DNA of 64,000 bases from Pontederia crassipes (lineage: Eukaryota; Streptophyta; Magnoliopsida; Commelinales; Pontederiaceae). The position numbers and the translations under genes are program-made. Where the stretch lies: contig CM060193.1 in NCBI GenBank assembly GCA_030549335.1, positions 42,083,391 to 42,147,390 of the forward strand. Direction: 5' to 3'. Of this stretch, positions 12,239-23,375 are shown one piece after another. Within the stretch, counting starts at the first letter, position 1; every line of letters starts with the position of its first letter. Under the pieces are notes generated by a model. The model saw nothing but the letters and a program-made list of their open reading frames with translations, was not told the origin of the DNA and made no database searches.

Positions 12239-12342
12239 CTAAACCTCTTCAATGCGGATGGCCCTGATGTTGAGGCCATTCTTCTCATTCTGCTTCTCAA
12301 TCTCAGTGAGTGAGATGATAATATTTGCGGCATCGGGTGGAT
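12239..12342 (-). pseudogene. PP2 exon 3 tail fragment (copy A')
   Basis: Only the last ~34 codons of a PP2 gene remain on the minus strand (PPDAANIIISLTEIEKQ, then NEKNGLNIRAIRIEEV and stop). Upstream it joins abruptly to non-PP2 sequence at about 12,343. It is a separate relic from copy A. The duplicate lies at 50,898-51,001. Confidence 0.85.
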
Positions 12343-12454
12343 TCTTTTTTTCAAAAAAAATACCTAGTCCAGAAGGTCAATTTTGAAATTCTTTTTTTTC
12401 TAGCTGATAAAATATTATTTTTATGATCCTGAATTGAATTTTCTCTCTCGCTAG

Positions 12455-14001
12455 TAAGTTATTTTTGTCTTTCTTTTTTTTTTCAGTTCTACGGAGGAAT
12501 AGATGCTTCGGTTATAAATCAAATCGATCATGTTAAATTGGCAAGGTGTAAATCTAATTTTTTTATTTTTTTTGATTTTCGTTGAACTTTCGTTATATAT
12601 TTCTAATTAAATACATTCAGACTAATAAGGTTGTGTTAAAAACTTCACTAATTTTAAATTGAGATTTTGAGCATTTTTTGAGAAAATAATTTCATGTTAA
12701 TATGAGGTGATCTGATTTTTATGTCGTAAAAGAATCTTAAAGAATGTAAATTTTTTTTCTAGATTTTGTTTTTGAGAAAAGAAAGTTAAGTATTAATATA
12801 GCAACGTGAGATATCAAATGAACGAAATGAGCAAAATAATGCGTGACATCGTTTGTTTTCCTATTACAATGTGAGGTCATCTAGTTTGTAATGAATGGAA
12901 GTAAGATTTTGATATCTATGATAATTTGCCGAGTGCACCAAGGTGGTTCCGTTGCACCGTTAAAGGCATTCACGAGCATCTCAGAATCAGATTCGTTGTG
13001 TAGAGAAGAAATGTTTGCTTGTATGCAGTATTTGACCCCTACGAGAATTGCCCATGCTTCGGTTTCAACAGCAGTGCGGCATCTCCTTGCTAACACCGCT
13101 GCAGCCACAAAAGAAATATGATGAGAGCGACAGATGAAGCCCAACCCCGTGATCTCCCCACAAGCTACACAAGCAGCATCAATGTTTAGTTTTCTCCACC
13201 CCACAAGTAGTGGCTCTCATCTAGCCAAAGAAGGGCCATGGGGGTGAAATGCCTCAGGAACCTAGTATCTAACATATTCATTGTATGTGGACAAAGCTCT
13301 CTGCTAGATTGATCCTGTGGTTTCCATCTTGAATCTAAACATTGCCTCATTTTTTGCGAGCCAGATGCCCCAAAAATAGTTTGCTATAAGTGATCTCAAC
13401 TTTACTTTTGAACTAGGAATCAGATCTTTTTTCTAGAATTTAGTTGTCCGGTCCTTTCAGTTATGTCAAAATTCGAACTAGTCCCAAATGATATCTACTC
13501 GAGTGGGTTCACTTCTCTACCTCACCCCAAGAACTAATCCTAAATGTCAATATTCCAATTCAAAGAATCTTCCATGTACCTTGGATTGTGCTTGTAATTA
13601 GGTCATGTAATGGTGACAAATCATTGTGCACATTTAGGAGTCGTCGAGTAAATGGTTATGTTAAGAATTTTGAACAAGGAACTCTTGATGTTAATGATGT
13701 CATATGAGAACCTATGTTATTTAAGTTGAATGATAGTAATCCTTTTCAAATATTTTCATATTAGTTGAGAAGGGAGGGAGAGAGATATGTTCTTTGCATG
13801 TTGACGAGAGCTTGTCAGAAACCCTTGCAGGTTGCAAACAGGCAATGGGGCTTGTTTGTCATGACCTTAATCTAAATTTTGGTATAAAGGCGACAACTTA
13901 TTACTTAGGAAACATACTTGAAATATTCAAACTAAACAATACGATGTTACATCACTATAAAACGCGTACAAGCTAGATTCGGTTTACTTATACATGTCTA
14001 G
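12455..14001. other. 1.55-kb insert bounded by CTAG
   Basis: The PP2 flank reads through uninterrupted at 23,970 and 63,560 (…CTCGCTAGTATCAC…). Here the same flank is split by 1,547 bp lying between two CTAG copies. The insert contains the RNase H remnant listed separately and otherwise no recognisable gene. The same insert is at 51,115-52,661. The four-base flank repeat could be a target-site duplication or chance. Confidence 0.6.
12881..13390 (-). pseudogene. LINE-type RNase H domain remnant
   Basis: Read on the minus strand, the translation runs FWGIWLAKNEAMFRF (about 13,380), then a spacer, then GWRKLNIDAACVACGEITG. The RNase H pattern follows: Asp in LNIDAA, Glu in ETEAW, Asp in NESDSEML. 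This order (W.LWLARN-like stretch, GW.KLN.DAA, E.EA.A, ESDS) is typical of the RNase H region at the end of plant L1-type LINE polyproteins. The reading frame is interrupted upstream: a TGG codon in the other copy is TGA here, and a further stop lies in the spacer. No reverse transcriptase or endonuclease was seen nearby, so it is a small LINE fragment. Confidence 0.65.
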
Positions 14002-16678
14002 TATCACATATTACAACTATTTTTTTCTTTATATTCTTAGAATACACATTCAAAATAATTCTCTTTTGTCCTTCGAAGGAACTTATAATAAGACACATGT
14101 AAACCTATAGGGCGGTCTAGTGATCTAAAAAATATTAAAAATAATAACATGAGAAAAAGATATATTTAGTGAGTTAAGAATTTGTAACTTATGTATTATC
14201 ACATATTCCACTTGAGACAATTCAATTAAATGATGTATCACCAAACTTGAGCAACACTTACCATTTTGCTTTAGTGTATATGATACGGCAATAAATTAAA
14301 AACAACATACACTTTCATCATGCCATATAACCTATAAACACAAGGACGAAACTATGTGTACTTGGGGGACCTTGCCCCTACCACCACCCCCTCATGTTTT
14401 TTTACCTTCATAGTATATATTACATATATTTATATATATGTTATACATTTTTAACGTTAATTTAAAATTTGCCCCCTCCACCCCTAAAGTTGAGTTAAAA
14501 TTATCATATAACATAATATTTAATTGTTAATAATAATGATATCATTTTTATATTATATATTGGGCTCCCTTAAAAAATTGTAATTTCGTCTATGTGTAAA
14601 CACATGTATATTTTATATGTAATATCAAAGGTATATCATCACATTGCACAATAAAAAATATAATGCACTATATACATGTCATATCACCATTGGCCAAAGG
14701 CCTATTTTCATTCCTTTCGAGATATTAGTAGGGACTGTTGGACTCTAAAAGTGAGCTCTATGAATTCAGAAAACAGATTGAATTGTGATTTTACGATTTA
14801 ACTCATATGGCACTTAATACAAATAAATTAAAATCCATTTTAGGAGCATATAAGGTTGATCGGTCCTATAAGATCTTTCAATCATACATAGTCTTTCAAC
14901 CATACAAAAATTAAATATATCGACCTAGAAGGGATAATGCAAACGCATGGGGATAACATATTTAGAATTGGGACGGAGTCCCAAATCTTGAGACCGGACC
15001 AGGTTGATATCCGATTTGGATATTAAAAATCTAAACTCTGTCTTGACTCAGTTATATATTATATTATCTAAAAACATTATGTTTAAATTTTTATTAATAA
15101 AAATTTTATATCTTATAATATATTTTAATCATTCATTATATTATATTTTTATATTGTAAATTAATTGATAATAATCATATTTATTTCATCTCATTAAATA
15201 TTTATTATTATATTTTACATTTTTATGTATTATAATTGAACTAGGACAATGGAGATTGACCAAGTTTTTGTCATGGTTTATCTAAGTTGTGCAAGTCCTG
15301 ATTTTGGTCTAGGGATAATTTTTTTAAAAAATCTGGTTCTAATCGAGTTAGAACCGGGATGGAAAATTATGGTGAATTTAAAATAAAATAAGAAATTAAG
15401 GTGAAAATATTTTTAAATACAAGAACTTTTCTCATAAGGGGAAAACATTAAATGAAAAAATCATTGGCAAAAATTTACTTTAAGTAATAATTATGGTAAG
15501 AAAATTAAAAGTAAACTAATAAAAAATATTAAGAGTGATTTGTAGTAAAATAAAATATGTTGCCTCACAAGTATTATAAAAATAATAAAAACGCAATAAT
15601 ATTTTGTGAATGTGATTTTGAATAAGCACAAATTTTTAAAACATAGGAAATGGTATTTTCATATTACTTTGTCATTAATGATGGTTTATTATTATTTAAA
15701 TATTATATTGTATTTTTATCATATTTATATTCACGATTATTGGAAACTACTATTAGTTTAATAAAAATATTCAATGAGCAGATTTTGACCTAATTAGCCT
15801 TCCCATTAGATTATGTAAATATTGTTCAAACGACATCAATAATTGGAAGATTTGGTGAGAAGACCAATCTTTATATGTTTACAATTTTATAGAAATATAT
15901 AGCACAATGCAATGTCATAACCCTCGTGTTGATGCTGTTTATATGAGATTATTTCCATTCACAAATAAAAATAGAAGAAAGATATGGTACAAGTCACACA
16001 TTGATAGTTGATTTTTTCGTCTAATAAATTTGACCATAAAAAAATAGAACGGTTGATTTTTTTCACTAATTAGATTAAGAAAACATATATAAAGACTGTC
16101 AAAGAATTCAAGTGCTCCCAGATGTCATGCTCGTATTAATTAGGAATCCTTTCATAAATATCAAAATTATTTATAGCAATATTTACTTTACAATGTTGAT
16201 GAGATATGTCAACCCTTTGAGAATCTAGTACCACACAACTACCAACTCACTCCTTAAACCGGTTATTCGATCTTGTATGTGCAGTGGACAAAGGAGGCAC
16301 ATGCCTATCAGTCTTTGGGCAATTGATCCCATGGGGCAATCAATCGACCCCTACAATCATAATATTTTTTTCAATCTCTCAAATCTTTCAGCGTACAATA
16401 ATGTATATTTTTCTCTTAATATATATTTTGTTATTTAAACTTTTGAGAACATAGTCACGATGAATGTTCAATGCTCTATCTCAATTGAATAGTTTCTTGC
16501 ATTAATTTTATATAATTTCGCATAACTTTTACAAAATAAAACCAATTGGAATAGTGTGTAAAACTCAATCCGAGTTGGTACAACTTGAGCCGGGTTCATT
16601 CTTTACTTTTTGTGAACTAAAACTTTTGTATTTGACATGGGCCAAGTTTCATCTGACCCGAGCCAAGTTCTACCTTTT
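14002..16678. other. Non-coding PP2-upstream arm sequence
   Basis: No gene seen. Bases 14,002-15,545 match 23,970-25,519 and, inverted, 32,340-33,920. Bases 15,545-16,400 are matched in inverted orientation at about 27,830-28,809. The copia element begins at its right edge. Confidence 0.7.
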
Positions 16679-17328
16679 TGTTGGATTCTTGCCATGCGAG
16701 TCCGACAACAATTGAGAAAAAAACCAATTGATGTCAAAACTTCAATCTGAGTCGTTGAAGACATCCGAATTGAAGAAGGAAACAAATCCTATTCAAGGTT
16801 GTTTAGTCATGAAGCTATAAAAGCACCAATGCCGTGGGCAATTGAACGGCGCGCCGCTGACTAGAACGTACAGCCACCAAGAAAGAGAAAAAGAGAAGAG
16901 AGAGAAGAAAACTTCGGAGTTCATTTCGGGAACGAGTTCTTATCCCTTCTCAACGAAACTTCAGGTATTACTTCTCAGCATCATTCTCATATATTCCTCA
17001 TATTTCGATGAGATCGTTCTGACTTCTATCCTCAGTTTTGAGAGACTCTTATTTTATGGCATCCAAGATTAATTCTTGAGATTATTATTATAATCCTCTG
17101 CGTAGTTCAGAGAAGATACTTTGTAACCTACTATTATTTCATAGTGGAAGATCTTCTTGCTCCCGTGGTTTTTCCTCTCACGTTGAGGGGTTTTCCACGT
17201 CAAATCTCTGCGTCTTTGGTCTGATTTAATTCCGCTATATTATTGTCATCATCCTATTATTATTATGCGCATTAAAAAGGGAAAAAAAGATAATTTTGCA
17301 ACTATCAGTTCAGCCTTTTTTCCCAACA
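16679..17328 (+). repeat. Copia copy 1, left LTR
   Basis: 650 bp beginning TGTTGGATTC and ending TTCCCAACA, with six-base inverted termini. A TATAAAAG signal lies at about 16,816, the likely LTR promoter. The tRNA primer site starts two bases after the LTR. Confidence 0.9.
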
Positions 17329-17364
17329 GTGGTATCAGAGCCTGGTCAGGAAGCGCATATTATA

Positions 17365-18250
17365 ATGGAGGATAATAATGCCCCCAGTCGGATGCCTGTG
17401 CTCACAGGTACAAATTATTCTATCTGGAAACCTCGGATGAAGGACTACTTAAATTGCAGAGACTTTTATGATCCAATCGAAGGTGATGCTGCAAAGCCCG
17501 AGTACATGGATGATAAAAAGTGGGGGAGGATTAAGACCAAGACAGTCGCACAAATCCGACAATGGATCGACGACAAGGTGTTTCATCATATCGCAAATAT
17601 CGATGAACCTGACGAAGTGTGGAAAAAATTGCAAGAAATGTATGAGCGCAAATCACCGCAGATAATGTGCTATTGATGAAGAGACTTGTTAACCTGAAGT
17701 ACAAGGATGATCACTCTGTTGCAGAACATCTTGGCAGTTTTCAGGAATTGATTAGCAAGTTGTCCTCAGTAAAGATCGTGTTTGAAGATGAGATCCAAGC
17801 ACTACTACTACTGAGCTCATTACCTGATAGTTGGGAAACGCTCGTTATCTCTCTGAACAACTCTGCTCCATGTGGACAGCTATCTTTAGAAACTATCAAG
17901 GATAGTTTGTTCAATGAAGAAACGAGAAGGCAAGAGCAGAATCTCAACAACAAATCAGAGGCATTCATCGTGGAAGATCGTGGGAGAAACAAGCAGAGAA
18001 ACTCTCACAGCCACGATAGATCAAGATCAAGAGGCAAGTCGAAGTCCAGGAAAGAAGTCACTTGTTATCATTATGGCATGCCAGGGCACTTCAAGAACGA
18101 GTGCAGAAAATTAAAGCGTGATCAGTCACATGAAGGGTCTGAAGATGCTGAAAAAGAAAACAAGGGCAGTGGTGGAAACAACGTTGCGGTGGCTACATCA
18201 GATGATGTATACTTTCTTACTCAAGAAGAGGAAGAAGATGGTGTCAATGT
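17365..18250 (+). mobile_element. Copia copy 1, gag region
   Basis: The capsid-type region begins MEDNNAPSRM, followed by LTGTNYSIWKPRMKDYL, the usual N-terminal motif of copia gag. A zinc-knuckle-like region lies at about 18,061-18,105 after a basic Arg/Ser-rich stretch (SRSRGKSKSRK). Fossil. Confidence 0.85.
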
Positions 18251-18259
18251 TGTGAGTCA

Positions 18260-21200
18260 AGATTCAGTGTGGATCTTAGACACTGCAGCTTCATTCCATG
18301 TTACCCCTCGCAGAGATGTATTCTCAACATACAGAGAGGGAGCATTCGGGTCAGTAAAGATGGGGAACAAGTCGGAGTCCCAAATTGCTGGCGTTGGAGA
18401 CATTCAGTTGAAGACCAACACAGGATGCAAGATTGTGCTCAAAGATGTAAGACATGTACCTGAGATCCGTCTCAACCTAATTTCAGTTGGAAAATTAGAC
18501 GATGACGGCTATGAGAGCAACTTCAAAAGAGGAGTGTGGAAACTCAAGCGAGGTTCACTCCTACTAGCGAAAGGAAACAAAGATGGTACACTCTACAAGA
18601 CTGAAGCACAACACTGCACCGAGGAGAGAAACGTGACTCAAGAGATGTCATCATCTGAGTTATGACACAAGCGACTTGGTCACATAGGTGAGAAAGGACT
18701 TCAGATATTAACTCAACGAAATCTGCTACCAAGTATGAAAGACACTACACTTAACGTATGTGTCCATTGTTTGGCTGGTAAGCAGACTAGAGTTACATTT
18801 AATAGAACTTCTTCTTCTAGAAGTTCGCACGTACTTGATTTGGTGCATACTGATGTCTGCTATATGAAGGATAAAACTCTAGGTGGTGCACTTTATTTTG
18901 TTACATTTATTGATGACCATTCTAGAAGATTTTGGGCTTTCCCTATAGCACACAAAAATCAGGTGTTGGCAGAGTTAAAAAAGTTTCATGCCAAAGTCGA
19001 AAGGGAAACTGGCAAGAAGCTCAAGTGTATTCGAGCAAACAATGGCGGCGAATACAGAGGACCTTTTGAAGAATACTGCAACACCTATGGCATCAAGTTT
19101 GAAAAGACAGTTCCCAAGACTCCTCAGCAAAATTGTGTTACTGAGAGGATGAACAGAACAATTGAGGAACGTGTCAGATGTATGCTTCTACATACTAAGC
19201 TATCGAAGGGATTTTGGGGTGAAGCAATGATGACTGCAGTTGAACTGATCAACCACTCACCATCAATACCTCTCGATGGTGACATACCTCTGAAAGTTTG
19301 ATCAGGGAAGGATGCTTCGTACAAACATCTCAGAGTGTTCGATTGTAGAGCCTTTGTTCACATTCCAAGTGATGAGCGGTCAAAGCTTGACAGCTCATCG
19401 AAAGAATGCATCTTCCTTGGATATGGAGGTGAAGAATTTGGCTACAGACTCTGGGATCCTTTTAACAGGAAGGTTATCAGAAGCAGAGATGTTGTGTTCA
19501 TGGAACACCAAACAATTAAAGATCTATCGAAGGACAAAGAGCCAACTACCTTTCGCGATTATCTAGCTGAACCGAGTTCAGTTGGTGCACCGACAAAAGA
19601 TGACATTATTCCAGAAGCTGATCAAGATGACAGTAGCAGTGAGAGCAGCTCATATAATTCAGATATACCTTTGGATAGTCAAGAAAATGATGATGAGCCA
19701 CATGTCGAGCATGATGCACCAGTACAAGAGCCTCAGTTGAGAAGGTCGAACAGACAAAGACAAGAGTCAAAGCGGTACTCTCCGATAGAGTACGTATTAT
19801 TAACTGAAGGGAGAGAACCAGTGTGTTATCAAGAAGTCTTGTCACATGAGCAGAAGAATGAGTGGATGAAAGCCATGCAGGATGAGATGCAATCTCTGCA
19901 TGAGAACAACACTTATAAACTGGTGAAGTTTCCTAAAGGGAAGATGGCACTCAAGAATAAGTGGGTGTTTCGACTGAAGAGTGAAGAAAATAATCCACAC
20001 CCAAGATACAAGGCAAGATTAGTTGTCAAGGGGTTCAGTCAGAAGAAAGGAATTTATTTTGACGAGATATTCTCACCAGTGGTCAAAATGTCATCAATTC
20101 GAGTGGTTCTTGAATTAGCTGCTACGAAGGACTTGGAAATTCAACAGTTAGACATCAAGATAGCTTTTCTCCATGGTGACTTGGAAGAAGAGATTTACAT
20201 GGAATAGCCAGAGGGTTTCCAAGAGAAAGAAAAAGAAAACCTGCTGTGTAAATTGCAGAAAAGCTTATATGGACTCATACAGGCACCTCGTCAGTGGTAC
20301 AAGAAGTTTGAGTCGTTCATGATGCAGCAAGGATACAATAAGACTAGATCAGATCATTGTGTTTTCGTGAAATATTTTTCACATGATGACTTTATTATCC
20401 TGTTGTTATATGTTGATGACATGCTTATTGTAGGTCAGGATAAAAGCAAGATTGACAAGTTAAAGTAGGAATTGAGTCAATGCTTTTCCATGAAAGACCT
20501 AGGCGTAGCAAAGAATATCCTCGGCATGAGAATCACCCGTGACCGAGAGCAGCGCAAGCTATGGTTATCTCAAGAAACATACATTGATAAAGTTTTGGAG
20601 AGGTTCAATATGAAGAATGCAAAGGCAGTTACATCGCCACTTGCAGGTCACTTCAAGTTGAGTTCTAAACAATGTCCGAGGAACAAAATCGAGAAGCAGA
20701 AGATGAAGAACGTCCCATACGCATCTACAGTTGGCAGTCTGATGTATGCAATGGTTTACACAAGGCCAGACATAGCATATGCAGTTAGTGTGGTGAGTCG
20801 ATTCCTATCAAATCCTGGTAGAGAGCATTGGGATGCAGTCAAGAGGATTTTCAGATATCTTCGAGGCACATCTAAGATATGCTTATGTTTCGGAAACGCT
20901 AAGCCAGTGTTGGAAGGATTTACCGACTCTGAAATGGCAGGAGACATTGATAGTCGAAAGTCAACTTCTGGTTACTTGATGACATTCGCAGGAGCAGCAG
21001 TCTCATGGCAATCCAAGTTACAGAAGTGTGTTGCACTATCAACGACTGAAGTAGAATATATCGCAGCTACTGAAGCAGGCAAGGAAATTCTGTGGATGAG
21101 ACAGTTTCTGAGGGACTTAGGTTTGACGCAGGAGAAGTACATTATCCATTGCGACAATCAGAGTGCTATACATTTGAGTAAGCATTCTAGTTTCCACTCT

Positions 21201-21380
21201 AAGTCCAAGCACATTGATGTTCGATATCATTGGATTCATGACGAAACGAAGAAGAAGAAATTTTTTCTTCGGAAGATCCATACTGACAAGAATACGCCAG
21301 ATATGATGACGAAACCTCTACCGAGAGAGAAGACTGAGTTCTGCAGGGAGCATGCGGGCTTGGTGGATTCCTTCGCATAG
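18260..21380 (+). mobile_element. Copia copy 1, pol region
   Basis: In order: an aspartic protease motif (WILDTAASFHV, about 18,270); integrase (CVHCLAGKQTRV through FVTFIDDHSRR and PQQN; about 18,650-19,300); reverse transcriptase (KNKWVFRLK, YKARLVVKG, LYVDDMLIVG; about 19,930-20,640); and RNase H (GFTDSEMAGD, KSTSGYLM; about 20,900-21,290). This integrase-before-RT order defines copia. Fossil; not a working gene. Confidence 0.9.
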
Positions 21381-21396
21381 ACAAGAAGGGGGAGTT

Positions 21397-21549
21397 TGTT
21401 GGATTCTTGCCATGCGAGTCCGACAACAATTGAGGAAAAAAACCAATTGATGTCAAAACTTCAATCTGAGTCGTTGAAGACATCCGAATTGAAGAAGGAA
21501 ACAAATCCTATTCAAGGTTGTTTAGTCATGAAGCTATAAAAGCACCAAT
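21397..21549 (+). repeat. Copia copy 1, partial right LTR
   Basis: 153 bp match the first part of the left LTR. The sequence after 21,549 is no longer LTR. The right LTR of the paralogous element (61,160-61,312) is the same length and identical by eye. Confidence 0.9.
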
Positions 21550-21911
21550 CTGAGCATGCAGGCTTGGTTGTTTTAGTTCTTTACTTTAAGCAACTTTTCA
21601 TATTAGTGCATCTTAGTTGAGAGTATATTAAAGTGGATTCAGTTTCAATGTGCTTTGATTATATTCTTTACTAAAATAGTTAGATTCTCAAGTTTTTGAG
21701 TCATACTTTTCTCTTTTTCTTTTCTACAAGAAGTTTATATCTGATTGATTGTTAATTATGAGAATACAATAGGATACAAAGTCTAAATGATCTAACTTTC
21801 TCTCACATTAATTAAAGACATCATTCTCTTTGATTGTCATCAATTTGAATCATTTGTTAATTGAAATAAAAAAAATTGTTATCTTCTCAATTAATAAACT
21901 TTGTTATTTCA

Positions 21912-22077
21912 AAAAATATAAACTCCGCCTATATTTTATAGCCGGTCCCAAGCCCGGATAAAGGAGGAGGGTTGTGTTAGGCCCCGACAGCCAACATAAA
22001 ATCATGTCGAATCTTATGAACATGGATCAATAGCCGACCCCACCTAGTGGGATAAGGCTTTGTTGTTGTTGTTGTTG
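21912..22077 (+). mobile_element. TTG-tailed short retroelement (SINE or truncated LINE end)
   Basis: A 166-bp insert flanked by an exact 11-bp target-site duplication, TTGTTATTTCA (21,901-21,911 and 22,078-22,088). It ends TAGTGGGATAAGGCTTTG then (TTG)n, the tail seen in plant Au-type SINEs and in some plant LINE 3' ends. The internal phrase GGATAAAGGAGGAGGGTTG is also typical of this group. I saw no clear Pol III A/B boxes, so it may be a 5'-truncated copy. The unoccupied site is preserved at 61,667-61,677 and, inverted, near 35,760. Confidence 0.88.
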
Positions 22078-22351
22078 TTGTTATTTCAATCTCTTGAATC
22101 TTTCGGCGTACAATACTGTGTAGTCAACTTTTTTCAAAGTCTTTTATTTTTTGAAGTGAAGAAGTAGTAATGCCATATACTTTATTCACGAATTAATACT
22201 GATACAACACGAGCACAACCTCACACACAAGCAAACCAACAAACAATCGTTGATCCATCTTTATTTATCGTAATACCATGCATGCAAAATAAGATTTTGC
22301 AACAACTAAGATCAGGTGCATGCTGGGACGGATCCATGAGCCATAAAAGCT

Positions 22352-22862
22352 CTAAACCTCCTCAATGCGGATGGCCCTAATGATGAGGCCATTCTTCTCT
22401 TTCTGCTTCTCAATCTCAGTGAGTGAGATCATAATATTGCCGGCATCGGGTGGAACTGTGAAGTGTCCAACATCCAGATCGGCCCAATTGTCAGGAGGAA
22501 GAGTATTGAGCCTTTTGTCATGAGATATCACGTGCCCCCGAGGCAGCACGATCTCCAAGGTCACCGGAGCGTCCCATCCCGAGCTTGCCTCTTGAATCAT
22601 CACCTCGAACACTACATGGTAAGTGGCGCCGGTCTTCAGTTTAGTCATGTCGTATTTTCCTTTTACCTCCAACCACCACACTTGCAATAGCTTCACAGCT
22701 TCAACTACCCTGGCAGCGTCAGTACCATGAATAACTAATGCATAGTTGATCATATATTTTATATGCGAGCATGCGTGCGCATGGGAGTATATAGTTAACA
22801 CTTAACATGCGTGCATGAAACATTATAATATTATATATGTTCTTAATTATATATAGATAGTC

Positions 22863-22903
<41 letters not shown>

Positions 22904-23260
22904 TGTATAAGCACATATATATATATATTGACACTTCTCTTGCATCCTTGCATGTGTGGGATCGCATACTTGTCATCGTGTTTGATCGATATCCATTCCC
23001 AGTATCTCGGGTCTTCGACCCATGTAATGTCGAGATCCCTTGCATGCAGGAACACGCCCTTCCCAGCAGATTGCAATCCCAGGGGCTAAAATACATGTAC
23101 GAGGAAGAGATCAATCAGTGTAAATAAATTGATCTTGAGTAATTAATTAGCCTCAACTTATAATTAATTAAGTCCAGGATGATGTATTTGCATAAATATT
23201 AATTACCTTATCCTCATGATGAGGAGCGCCACGTACACTCTCGACCAGCTCGGACGCCAT
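22352..23260 (-). CDS. PP2-A-like phloem lectin, copy B (intact)
   Basis: A three-exon gene: exon 1 23,207-23,260, exon 2 22,970-23,085, exon 3 22,352-22,709. All introns are GT..AG (121 and 260 bp), with phases 0 and 2. It encodes 175 aa starting MASELVESVRG. The PP2/Nictaba domain (about residues 25-173) shows LDITWVEDPRYWEW, AVKLLQVWWLEVKGKYDM, WDAPVTLEIVLPRGH and WADLDVGHFTVPP. PP2 proteins are cytosolic or phloem-exudate carbohydrate-binding lectins. This is the short PP2-A form without an F-box or TIR domain. It differs from copy C at three residues (Leu19 to Pro, Ala to Val in AVKLL, Met to Ile in VMIQ). TATA box at 23,368-23,375. The second intron holds an (AT)n tract. No signal peptide or membrane segment is evident. 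Confidence 0.9.
22863..22928. repeat. Interrupted (AT)n microsatellite in PP2 B intron 2
   Basis: AT dinucleotide runs broken by GTAT and GCAC. It makes this intron about 25 bp longer than in the other intact genes. Confidence 0.9.
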
Positions 23261-23367
23261 TGCCAGCTATATGTATGCAATGCAATATAGCTTCAACTTC
23301 CTCTTCAAATATTACTTAATTTCTCTGGCTTTCCTGCTGCTGAGAAATGTAAGCCTTGAGGAGAGGT

Positions 23368-23375
23368 ATTTATAC
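23368..23375 (-). promoter_or_regulatory. TATA box of PP2 gene B
   Basis: TATAAATA on the minus strand, about 107 bp upstream of the ATG at 23,260. The position and flanks are the same as in genes C and D. Confidence 0.75.

Larger units (their letters stand above)
16679..21549 (+). mobile_element. Ty1/copia retrotransposon fossil, copy 1
   Basis: A copia-superfamily element of about 4.9 kb. It has a 650-bp left LTR (TGTTGG...CCAACA), a primer-binding site TGGTATCAGAGC at 17,330-17,341 matching the usual initiator-Met tRNA site, and a purine tract (21,383-21,394) before a partial right LTR. Gene order is gag, protease, integrase, reverse transcriptase, RNase H, which is diagnostic of copia; the sequence is closest in feel to the Tnt1/Tork group. 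It is broken, with roughly five interruptions of the coding region. The two LTRs agree except for one indel over 152 comparable bases, so insertion was recent relative to the ~3% divergence seen between the two copies of the left LTR. The same insertion is carried in the duplication at 56,451. Confidence 0.95.

Noticed and set aside
12103-12354. 83-codon frame RSRMRRMASTSGPSALKRF on the PP2 tail fragments (and relatives at 27,419 and 50,762)
   Set aside because: It is the PP2 exon 3 tail read in the wrong frame.
12455-14001. Helitron, because the insert ends in CTAG before T
   Set aside because: The left end does not start with TC, no hairpin is visible just before CTAG, and CTAG is present on both sides of the insert.
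16679-21549. Possibility that the copia element is whole and active
   Set aside because: The coding region is interrupted several times and the right LTR is partial in both copies.
22352-22801. Single-exon 149-aa reading of the PP2 genes starting MLTIYSHAH
   Set aside because: The first 31 residues are intron 2 sequence; splicing from exon 2 at the CTGCCAG acceptor restores the conserved RYWEW...KLLQVWWLEV order and the proper start.
22719-23127. Frames rich in Tyr-Ile around 22,720-23,130 and 34,770-35,010
   Set aside because: They are PP2 exon 2 continued into the intronic (AT)n tract, or its antisense; the real gene is spliced here.
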